Assembly (NCBI GenBank): GCA_009746045.1
Contig: RPFO01000281.1
Location: forward strand, 1 to 40,249
DNA: 40,249 nt
Direction of reading: 5' to 3'
Origin: Mesostigma viride
Taxonomy: Eukaryota; Streptophyta; Mesostigmatophyceae; Mesostigmatales; Mesostigmataceae
Below the pieces are notes generated by a model. It was given only the letters and a program-made list of their open reading frames with translations, had not been told where the DNA came from and did not search any database. Both the position numbers and the translations under genes were made by a program. This document shows, in pieces, positions 19,946 to 29,073 of this stretch. How positions within the stretch are numbered: position 1 is the first letter of the stretch; each line of letters begins with the position of its first letter.

Positions 19946-20661
19946 TGAACAAGTGTCCAGCCGCGGGCATCAAGACGGTCCACTTCGCCGAGATGGCGGG
20001 CAAGACCGACTCGATGGAAGCCCAGGTGGCTGCCATCAAGCATGGTGAGGAGGCGACGGCGCCCCCCAACCAATTCGAGACGGTGTACCGGGAGGACCCA
20101 TTCTGGGCGCCCATGCCGGGTGACGTCGAGATCAACGCTGCGGAGGCTACCAAAGGCAAGCAGGCACGCAGCCCGCTTTCTTTTCAGCAGGCACCCATGT
20201 TGCCTGCCGGGCAGTTGCCCGCGTCCTTTTCCATGCCGCTGGCTGGGGTGCAATCTGCTTTTGAGCATGCGAACCCTGCTGGGCTGGAGCAGCGTAGGCG
20301 ATTGGCGCCTGTGTACCCAATGCCGTTCATTGTGGACGTACCCATGTTTTCAGCACGGCAGGTGGTCGACACCTTCGGGCAGAAGGGGGTTGAGTGGCTG
20401 GGGTCGGTTGTGTCCGAGATCCAGTTGTTCGCAGATGGGCATGATGTGCGCACCTTGCGCAATTCTGAGTCCGTCACCTACGGGCGCCAGCCGGTAGAAG
20501 CCGCAGTGCCCGTGGTGCAAGCGGGAGTGGTCAGCACAAGTAGCCAGCAGCGCACTAGTGCAGTCCCCAGGTTCCCACGGTGGTTCCATACCCCAATGGT
20601 GAGCCGTCCATGGCGTTCCAAGCAGTTGGAGCCTGTGGAGATGTATGGAGCGACATGGTGA
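19759..20661 (+). CDS. Nucleocapsid (zinc-knuckle) frame between gag and pol
   Basis: This frame is open from 19759 and is -1 relative to gag. It carries the CX2CX4HX4C knuckle CFLCDKDGHLSREC (19855-19896), followed by a second Cys/His cluster (CTKPHGADTKWHLMNKC). About 230 further residues, to the stop at 20661, show no domain I recognise. The first ATG (19945) lies after the knuckle, so expression is more likely by a frameshift from gag, for example at the G7 run, than by independent initiation. The alternative is a one-base indel that split gag. It overlaps the pol frame by 118 nt. Confidence 0.72.
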   Translation, partial: RRWRQQRRCRPDASWGGTSSQTGTRTDARKSGCFLCDKDGHLSRECPSRCTKPHGADTKWHLMNKCPAAGIKTVHFAEMAGKTDSMEAQVAAIKHGEEATAPPNQFETVYREDPFWAPMPGDVEINAAEATKGKQARSPLSFQQAPMLPAGQLPASFSMPLAGVQSAFEHANPAGLEQRRRLAPVYPMPFIVDVPMFSARQVVDTFGQKGVEWLGSVVSEIQLFADGHDVRTLRNSESVTYGRQPVEAAVPVVQAGVVSTSSQQRTSAVPRFPRWFHTPMVSRPWRSKQLEPVEMYGATW

Positions 20662-23600
20662 CATGTCCGTTGGTTGGCGCAGTCAAGCTTGATAGCGGTG
20701 CTCAGCCGCTAGTCATCAGCACGGACTTGGCCACCATGCTGAACCTGACCTACGAGAACGGTGGCTTAGTGGAAAGCCCCGTGTCTGTGTCAGGTTGGCA
20801 GGGTCCGGCTAGTAAGCCGTACGCTATGACGGCGGTTAAAGTCAACGTGATTTTCAATCCGTTGCGCGCCTCTAGCATGACCACCGTGTCCGCGTATGCG
20901 CTGGTGGTCAACAAGTGTGGATATTCCGCACTACTCGGGGTGGATGTCCTTGCTCGCGCCATGGTTCAGGTGGACTATAGGGCGGAGGAGGCATCTTACA
21001 TCCCTGATTGGGATGGGGCTGGCCTGAAGCGGGCCAGTGTGCCGGTCTCATGCTTCAGTTCTTCAGCCGGGGCTGCACGCCTCAACCCTTCCGCGGCTGC
21101 GGGCGTGGTGGAGGTCAGCATGGTGGAGGTACGGGCGGCGGGCTCATCGGCGTGGGACAAGCATCGGACGGTGCTGCCCCAGCCAACGGCGAGCATTGCC
21201 AAGATGCGCACGCAGTGGTCGCTGGATGCTGTGACGTCCACGCGGCAGCTGGCTATGCGCAAGCGGGTGACTGAAGCCGTCATCACCATTCCTCAGATGG
21301 CCAGCCATGGCCTCACTTTGCTGCAACCGGGTGTCTCGGAGGCCCAAGGTAATTTTTCTGCTGCAATCTTACCGCAGGCCCCTGATTTTGCCAAGGGTGC
21401 GGTAGTGTTGGAACTGTTTGCGGGGATCGGAGGGGGCATTGCAGGCTTTTTGGCCGCAGGCGGCGTGTGCCGTAAACTCATCGCGGTAGAGCCATCGCAC
21501 AAGGCGCGTCAGGTGTACTTCAGTCACTGTGGCGTGTTGTCGCGAGAGTATCCCGCGCAGTTTCCGCCATCAGCATGGCGTGACCCGTTTGGGGAATGTC
21601 CTCAAGATATCCGAGCCATCGGTGAGGTGCAGGTGCAGCAGTTGTTGCGCAGGCATCATGCCATCGACTTGGTAATTGCGGGTTGGGAGTGCCAGGGCCT
21701 GAGCCAGGCAGGGCAAGGGCGGGGGCTAGCCGATCCGCGTAGCGCGCTGTTCTGGGAACTGTTGCGTGTGGTGGGACTGTTGCAGTCGCGTCAGCCCCAT
21801 CCGCCTGCGTATCTGTTTGAGAACGTTGTGGCGGGTGACAGCCCACATCAGGCGGTGCGGGAGGACTGGGCTACAATCGTGGCACTCCTGGGGGAGCCCA
21901 TCGTGTGTGACAACGCAGGGCTGGGTGGGCTCACGCATCGTTTGCGTGCCTATTGGACCAACGTGGCGTGTGCGACCGATGTGCAGGCGGTCTTGGGGGC
22001 CGTAGCAAGGCAGCATCCGAGTGTGTCTGCGGAGGTAGCATTGCCTTCCCACCTAGTCACGCAGAAGGTGGATAGCGAGGATCGCCCACCGTATGCACGC
22101 GTCAACCGGGTCGGGAGCCCCATGTGTGCACTGCCGACCCTGGTCAGTTACCAAGGGTCGACAGCATACCGTGATCGGGGTAAGGGTCTCGTTTGGGACA
22201 CTACCACCGGTCTGTTGGTGCAGCCACCCGCAGAATTTCGTGAGGCCAGCATGGGTTTTCATGTCGGGGCCTCGGCGCTGCCGGGCGTGCTCGAGAGTGA
22301 GCGCTGGTCTTTGATAGGCCAGGCTATGTCGGTGTTGCAGGTCGGGTATGTGCTGCTTGCATCGGTTGCCGTGCGCCAGTCTGGGGGGGCGTCCCCAGCC
22401 AATCCGCCTCAGCAGGTTGAGGCGCGCGCAGCCAAACTGAAGCGCCCTGCAGCGACGGGGACTTCATCAGCATGGGGGTGGCGTCTGCGACAGGTGTGGA
22501 CTATCATTCTCATGACCGCCCTGCTGACCAGCACCGTGCTGGCCGGCGAGCCCACGCTGCATCGGGTAATACACCGTGCGGCACGCGAGGCTCCGGCGGT
22601 GGGTGTCACACCAGGCGTGGCAGCCTTTTCCTTGTTCCACGACGATGCGGCTAGGGCGCCGCATCTTGAGGCACATGCGGTAGCTGTGGGTGATCCCGCG
22701 GATACGCACCCCTGGGCTATTGGCGAACACCTTTCTGATGCGCAGCGCTCAGCCATGCTAAAGTGGCTAGGCACTGCAAGGGGGGCCTTCGCTTTCACAA
22801 GTGATGAACTGGGGTGTTTCAATGGTGGGACCATGCGTGTTCCATTGGACACTGACACTCCTTTGTTCCGACGCCAGCATCGCCTGAGTCAGGCCGAGTT
22901 GGATTTTGTAGCCGAGCAATGCAAGGAGTTAGAGGATGCCGGTATCATCAGGCAATCTTCCTCCAGCTATGCCGCTGCCGTTGTCGTTGCGCCCAAGAAG
23001 GACGCTATCACCGGGGCATGGACGGGTATGCGCATGGCCACCGATCTGCGGTTGCTGAATGCACACACACCCGTGGACCGTTACCCCATGCCACGTGTGG
23101 ATGATGTCCTGGATAAGATATCTCCTCATGTGAAGTTTGTGTCCTCGCTGGACCTGCGTAGCGGCTTTCATCAGATCGCAGTTGCGCCGGAGGATCAGCG
23201 GAAGCTTGCATTCTGGGGGGGCGGCAATTTGTATGAGTGGGTGCGCATGCCCTTTGGGCACCGCAACGCTAGTGCTGTTTTCCAACGAGCTATGGACAAA
23301 GTGCTTGCAGGTCTTCCTTTCGCCGCTTGTTACATTGATGATGTAATCGTCTTTAGCGCGACATTTGAGGAGCACCTGGCGCACTTGGAGCAGGTTCGCT
23401 TGGCTCTCGAGGAGCATAATATGCGGCTGCACCCTGAGAAGTGCAAGTTCGCCCAGCGGACCCTCTCATTCCTTGGTCATCAGATTGTGCCGGGTGGCCG
23501 GACGCCTGATGCCGCCAAGGTCGAATCCATTGTGCAGGCCGCCGTACCCACGGATGTCTCAGGGGTGCGGGCGTATTTGGGTTTGGCTGGCTATTACCGA

Positions 23601-25982
23601 GGTTACATTGAGAACTTCAGCAGCAAGGTGAAGCCCTTGACCGAGTTACTCAAGAAGGGGTGCGTGTGGGCGTGGGGTCCCGCACAGCAACGCGCCATCG
23701 AGACAATCAAGCAGGAGCTCACGTCGGCCCCGATTCTGCGCGCCCCTGACTATGCTTTGCCATTTGTGTTATATACCGACTGGTCCAAGGTAGGACTGGG
23801 TGCGGTCTTGGCGCAAAAGGATGGTGATGGGCGCGAGCACGTTATTGCTTATGCTAGTCGCAGCAACAACCCAGCGGAGAGCCGGTATTCTTCCTATGAG
23901 GGGGAGGCACTGGCTGTGGTGTGGGCCATCAAGCACTTTCGCCCGTATTTAGTTGGGCGCGTGTTTACTCTGGTGACAGACCACCAGCCGCTTCAGTGGC
24001 TAATGACCAACACCAACCTGACGGGTAAGCTCGCCCGATGGGCCATGATTATCCAGGAGTACCACATGACCATTGTGCATCGGGCCGGCAAGGACCATGT
24101 CAACGCCGATGTGCTATCCCGATACGCCATGCCTACCACTGTTGACCACACTGGAGCCCGGGCCATGGGTGCCGAGGGCTCGTCGGGTTCTGTGGTCTTT
24201 GTGAACGCTGCTGGGTATGCGGCCGACGATGAGGAGGAGGCGTGGTGGCGCAGTGTCGAGTACTCTGTGGCGGACTTCGGCATCAGCGACGACCCGGTGC
24301 GGCCGTCGCCATTCACGCCATCCAAAGCTGTGTGCGCTATGGAAGAGGGTAGGTCTCTGTCCTTTGACATTGATCCTTCTCTGCAGCAGCTGATCGCTGT
24401 GCAGGCTCTCTTAGCGCGTAGCTCTCTTGCTGATTGCTACACCGCTGATATCTGGCTAGATGGTCGAGTTTTGGAGCAAGTGCAGGGTGCTGTCTTGACT
24501 CCTACTCCAGTCGATTGGACTCCTGCTCAGAAGGCGACGGAGTTGAACAGGGTGCAGCACAGGGCTGCAACCTATGGTTGGGAAGATGGGGTTTTGTACA
24601 AGCTGTTGGGCAAGCGTAGGGTGGTCGTCCCACCGCCTGACAAGCGCGTTGCTATAGTGCAGGCGTACCACGAGCGGTATGGTCACTTGGGTGGCAATCG
24701 CACGCTCAGCCTCGTACGGACCAGCTATTGGTGGAATAACATGCGACACACAGTGGCCCAGGTAGTGGCCAGCTGTGTCCCGTGTGCTCGAACCAAGGCT
24801 AACTTTAGCGCAGATCATGGTGCCAAGGAGCTGATGTCGCTTCCCATCAAGGGCTTGTTTTATCGCTGGCACGTCGATCTGTGCGGGCCGTTTCAGGAGA
24901 GCCCTGACGGCAACCTCTATGTCATGGTATGCGTGGAGAGCTTTAGCAAATGGGTTGAGTTGATCCCCATTGCTGACAAGCATGCCGCTACCACAGCGAA
25001 GCATTTTGCAGACATCATCACCAGGTTTGGGGCTCCCGCGGAGGTAGTCACGGACCAGGGTGGTGAGTTCAGGGGTGAGTTCCAGGAGTTGCTGGATGGA
25101 TGTCTTATTGATCACCGTCGCACTTCTCGGGAGCATCCTCAGGCCAATGGTTTGGCTGAGAGATTGGTGCAGACCGTCAAGCAGGCGCTGCGCAAGTGGA
25201 GCCTGCAGGTGCCGGAGTCGGCCAGGTGGGATCGCGAGTTGGCATGGATTGCCATGGGTTATCGCATGTCTCCCCAGGAGTCTCTCGCTACCTTCTCCCC
25301 GTATTTCCTTCTGTTCGGGCGTAATCCTCTTTTGCCTACGGAGGCACAGGTTGCGCACCCCGAACCCATGGCCTTCGACAACGCTCAGCAATTTTTGGTT
25401 GAGGTGCTGGCCAGGGCAGAGACTTTTAAGAAGGTCATGCCCATCGCGATGAACAACTTGTTCATTGCTCAGCACAGGGACTCCCTGCGTTACGCTCAGC
25501 GCCGGGGGGGCGCATACATGGCTCGCCAGCTGCGGTTTAGGCCAGGGCAGTATGTTTTCCTGCGCACTCAGCTGAAGCACACTTTGGATGTGGAGGCGGG
25601 GCCCACCATTTTGCGCATTGTGGCTATCAAACCATCGGGAGTGGCAATTTTGGAGGGCGCCGACGGGAGCCGTACGACAGACAACCTCAGCAATCTCAGT
25701 CCCTGCTCACTGCCCAATTTGGTCCACGACCTCCAACCGCACACATCTCGCCGAGTCAAGGACGCCCAGTGTCAGGTTTGTCACCGGGTCGATCAGGCGG
25801 AGTCCATGTTATTGTGTGATCAGTGTAACTGTGGTTGGCACATGCAGTGCTTGCAGCCCGTGGTCACCAGCATTCCGGAGGGGGATTGGTTTTGTCCAGT
25901 GTGCACCGCTGCGCAGTTTACCTCCCGCAGCTTGACTGCGGTCACCGCTGCCCTTGTCTTGGTACGATCGCTGTCTTCGTGA
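20544..25982 (+). CDS. Pol polyprotein: protease - DNA cytosine methyltransferase - RT - RNase H - integrase - PHD finger
   Basis: The frame opens after a TAG at 20541; the first ATG is 20610. Residues are counted from codon 20580. Protease: VKLDSGAQPLVIS (D38-S-G) and ALLGVDVL (118-124). C5-cytosine methyltransferase ~275-600: motif I LELFAGIGGG (277-286), motif IV GWECQGLSQAG (Cys371), motif VI FENVV (413-417), motif VIII HRLRAYW, motif X LIGQAMSVLQ. A hydrophobic stretch lies at 640-655 (WTIILMTALLTSTVLAG). RT: SSLDLRSGFHQI (D858), MPFGHRNASAVFQ, YIDD (919-922). RNase H: D1067, E1107, D1134. Integrase: H1364/H1369/C1399/C1402 zinc site and D1433, D1492, E1527. A GPY/F-like region spans ~1651-1711. 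PHD finger C4HC3 1731-1775. It is a further -1 frame relative to the knuckle frame, with overlap 20544-20661. Intact along 1800 codons. Confidence 0.93.
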
Positions 25983-26000
25983 TGGGGCCGGTCGCCAGCG

Positions 26001-26008
26001 AGGGGGGG
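26001..26008 (+). promoter_or_regulatory. Polypurine tract
   Basis: agggggggaa, 19 nt after the pol stop, lies directly before A1 (aatcatgggacagg). In Ty3/gypsy elements the plus-strand primer tract abuts the 3' LTR. By that rule the reverse-transcription LTR here starts with A, not with the TGTC end. Confidence 0.7.
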
Positions 26009-26151
26009 AATCATGGGACAGGTCCTCGCCCACCCCACAGGGCATGCAGTTAAGGCAGGCACATCAGCTCAGCTCATTTGGGTTTTACCAAATTAAGCTG
26101 AGTGGCCAGCCGCCATGGTGGCGCCGGAGATTGTGGCACGCAGACGCGACA
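26009..26151 (+). repeat. A1: internal copy of the split repeat
   Basis: 143 bp from aatcatgggacagg to cgcgaca, identical to A2 (27289-27431) except for one base (gagtggcc versus gagaggcc). A two-base GC link follows, then B2. The A1/B2 junction forms the palindrome GACAGCTGTC. Confidence 0.92.
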
Positions 26152-26153
26152 GC

Positions 26154-27289
26154 TGTCACGGACGCGAGCTATGTCATCCGGGCGCCCACTATGCACAAGA
26201 CCGGTGACGTGCGCAAGGAATTTGTTTCTACGCATTTTCGACAAAGGCTAGTGACCGGGGGGGACACTAGCACTTGCAGCATAAGAGCGGACGAAAGTGT
26301 ACGTGCACGCGCGCCGGGCCAGGCACAGCTGGGCGCGCAGCACTGACTTGAGCGGACGGCAGCACAAGTGTGCAGCGTCGAGAGGATCATACGCGTGTTA
26401 GTGGACAGCTGGAGCTGAAGCTGGACTGCTGGACTTCAACAGCGCCGAGGCTATTGACAGGCCAGGTGTCTTTGTGGTGTAGAATAGCGGGTCAACGTTA
26501 TGAGGACTGGACAGAAAATGGAAAAGGACAATTTGCGGTGCGGAGCCAGATCGCTGGAATGAATGCGAAATCGCTGGCAGCCCTAAAAAGGGATTTCTTC
26601 TAGAAAGGAACGATTAGACGCAATGTTTGCTGGGCCACTCACACGCAAGGTGTGAGCGTGCAGATTGTCTGAAGGATATTATGCTTCGACCTTGCTGGAC
26701 GTGACTCAATGTCGGACATTCCCAGGGACAGAAATGCCGGAGCCTCTAGGAGATGAGATCGGCAACAGGGTAGCAATTTAGATTTGTCGGGATGCCTTCC
26801 TGCTTTTGTTGGCATGTGTGGTAGAAAGCCAGGACGGCAACTGGAATGCGGTTTCTATTCGCATGGTTCAGGCAGCAAGATAGTTTTGGCATTCCTGGCT
26901 GGACTGACAAGTGTGGCGTGTGTCATGCGTGTGGCATGACGAATGGTTTGGTTCATAGTCGAAGAGGACTCTCACGCAGCGTGTAGTCTCTTCGAGTCTC
27001 TCGTTAGTGGCCTTCGTGTTTCTCCCTTTCCTTGGGAGCAAGGCCGGTAGCATGTCATGGAGCGCTGCCTAACTGCGGGCTCGTGAGCATGGAGTGCATC
27101 GATATTGAGACTATCAACGTGTTGTAATTGTATTAACTTTCTCAATAAATTCCGCATGTGCGGCTTCATCATCAGACTGTGCAAATTGTGTGTTTTGAAA
27201 GCATTATTCTATAGCAGGGGAGGCAATAAGGTGGTTATCAGGCACGAGGGACAGTTCCTTGTCCTCGGCTGAGAGCCCTCCTTTCTTTA
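26154..27289 (+). repeat. B2: 3' copy of the large terminal repeat
   Basis: 1136 bp, about 99.5% identical by eye to B1. The five substitutions seen cluster in the equivalent of 17459-17590; the other differences are one T and one G in homopolymers. It carries the same TGTAA/AATAAA signals, which would terminate the transcript near 27140. Confidence 0.93.
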
Positions 27290-27431
27290 ATCATGGGACA
27301 GGTCCTCGCCCACCCCACAGGGCATGCAGTTAAGGCAGGCACATCAGCTCAGCTCATTTGGGTTTTACCAAATTAAGCTGAGAGGCCAGCCGCCATGGTG
27401 GCGCCGGAGATTGTGGCACGCAGACGCGACA
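27289..27431 (+). repeat. A2: terminal copy of the split repeat
   Basis: It directly follows B2 (ctttcttt|aatcatggg) and ends GCGACA, then GCTG and the older host sequence (tacttgtaagg). B1 is not followed by such a copy, which makes the arrangement B-internal-A-B-A. Confidence 0.92.
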
Positions 27432-27435
27432 GCTG

Positions 27436-27742
27436 TACTTGTAAGGACTAAGCTAAGGCTATGGCTGGTTGTGTACCGTGTGTTAGCGGTGAACGTGACT
27501 AGGTATGGTGGCACAGCTAGGCAAACATTCTAAGCTAGGTGGCCGCGCGTCCAGCTAGGGCAGTGCGCAGGCAGTTCGGCAGGATGAGCAGCATGAGAAG
27601 CTTGAGGGGGGCACTTTGGATGCACACCCCTCTATAGTTGCCGGGGTCGGCGCGCGGGCGACCCCTTGTTTTTCTACAACGTCTTACCCCTTGCAATACA
27701 TTATACAACCATGCATGCAGCTTACCATCCCACTGCGACTTC
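27436..27742 (-). pseudogene. LINE reverse-transcriptase N-terminal relic
   Basis: The minus frame gives RGRPRADPGNYRGVCIQSAP then LKLLMLLILPNCLRTAL, the typical start of a LINE RT palm (NYRGI..L....K). It is short and interrupted. It lies opposite the endonuclease relic across the gypsy insertion, but in an order (RT before EN on the minus strand) that does not rebuild a normal LINE. Confidence 0.68.
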
Positions 27743-27769
27743 TGCTCACGTGACGCAGTCACGTGTCTA
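27743..27769 (-). repeat. Right end of the 27-bp inverted repeat pair
   Basis: Exact inverted copy of 15927-15953, followed outside by ttaattaattaat (27770-27783), which may instead be the tail of the minus-strand ORF1 relic to the right. Confidence 0.7.
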
Positions 27770-28730
27770 TTAATTAATTAATGCAATACCATAGGTAGAC
27801 TGACACAGGCTATTATGCTACAAAGGTGATATATGGGCTCAAGACATCGGCTTATAAGGCGCAAGCTGATGACCACAAGGTGCCAGAGCTAATTTAAGGT
27901 ACTATGTTAACGCGCTGTGCGCTAATATCATTTCAAGTGCTGTTATGCCTAAGCGATCCCATTGTTGTCGATTGCCCCAATCTAGACAACTAGATTGAAT
28001 GCTCTATCCTGGGGGAGCCCGGGGGGGCTTCCAGTTTCCACAGTCAACTTTAGTTTCGAAGATTGTTGACATAATTCAAGGTCCCTGCCCCGCCAGTACA
28101 CTTGGGGCTTCTTCGTGCTGGTCTTGTGGCGCGGATGCATGCAGTCGGGCCACTACTCGCGGCGTCGGTTGCGCTGCTGCTGGGCTGGTGTTGTGCACAG
28201 GTGGGTCGTTGTCAAGCGACCAGGAGGTGTTCACCAGCTTCTTGCGGCGAAAGAGTCGAACCGAACTCGGGCTGTGATGTCGCTAGCTGAAGGTAAGGAC
28301 CACTGCACGCGGACCTCGGGGGCCCATGCATGCAGCCTTGTCCCGTGGAAGGGGCAGGCGGTAGGCATCCTGCACTCTGCAGTGCCGTTCCTCGCAGCTC
28401 CATGCGCACAAAGACTGCTGGTTCCGGTACGTTCCGGCCTGAGCTCGTTGATTCAGAAGAGAATCTGGGGTCTCCCCCGGCTGCATGTCGAAGTGCCTGA
28501 GGATGACCCGGCAGCTAGCGGCGACGGTCGCGGTCAGCGGCCTCGCGGCGTACGTCTTCCAGCTCCACTTTAGTGTGCGCTGCCTCACGTGCGTACCTTT
28601 TACCCCTGGAGACACAACGAGCGAGGGCGCCCTAGCTTTAAAGATCAAGCTATGCTGCCTCAAGCGGGCAGGCCATAGAGGCCGGAAGCTTTCTGCATGC
28701 ATCATGGTGCAGGCCTGCAACTGCATGTGT
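27770..28730 (-). pseudogene. ORF1-only LINE-like element relic
   Basis: Minus frames give VILRHFDMQPGETPDSLL, DAYRLPLPRDKA then GPRAVVLTFS, and RRKKLVNTSWSLDNDP. These align with VIVKHFDQQAGETSTSLL, SAVRLPRARGKA then APVLLTFK, and CRKKLSETRFTLDDDL of the intact copy at 38105-39481. The copy is frameshifted and diverged. A (TTAA)n tail lies at 27770-27783, at the expected 3' end. Confidence 0.7.
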
Positions 28731-28804
28731 GTGCAATATACAACAGTAAGCAGGCTAGTGTCATGGGGCTATATATGCTGCAAATTCGTTTTTGCACGTT
28801 TTTT

Positions 28805-29000
28805 TGCGCGTACCAGCACTCGGCATGAGCATTTGGTTTCCATTTGCTACCTGCCTCGACGATATATCTAGGCTCATCACCCGCAAGTACTTACTTACTT
28901 ATACAGCCGGCACTCGGAAGCATTTGGTTTCCACTTGCTGCATGCCTAGTAGGCCTCGACGATCGCTACGTAGGCTGATCGACACAAAGCAGATGCCGCA
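28805..29000. repeat. ~105-bp direct duplication
   Basis: Two diverged units share 'agcactcgg..gagcatttggtttccatttgct..cctgcctcgacgat..' and 'cggcactcggaagcatttgg-tttccacttgct..ggcctcgacgatcg'. It lies just beyond the 3' end of the minus-strand gene at 29074. Confidence 0.7.
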
Positions 29001-29073
29001 GCAACGCCTCATGCGCTAATACACATGCGTACGCTGCATCAATGATCATTCAGGAAAAGATAGTACAAGCTTT

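Larger units (their letters stand above)
16765..27431 (+). mobile_element. Ty3/gypsy-type retrotransposon with DNA methyltransferase, PHD finger and split terminal repeats
   Basis: Order: B1 repeat (16765-17902), self-complementary primer site, gag (18137-19945), zinc-knuckle frame (to 20661), pol (20544-25982), polypurine tract (26001-26008), A1 (26009-26151), B2 (26154-27289), A2 (27289-27431). The outer ends are TGTCACGG and GCGACA (TG..CA with TGTC/GACA inverted ends), flanked by GCTG on both sides, a likely 4-bp target duplication. B1 and B2 differ by about five substitutions and two homopolymer length changes in ~1136 bp and A1 and A2 by one base. With an unbroken 1800-codon pol frame this points to a young, possibly active copy. 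RT and integrase type place it in Ty3/gypsy. PHD fingers are known from the Chlamydomonas element REM1, but there in a separate reverse-oriented ORF. Confidence 0.93.

Noticed and set aside
24456-25580. 374-aa minus-strand ORF opposite the integrase
   Set aside because: Antisense shadow of pol; the plus frame has all the integrase catalytic motifs.
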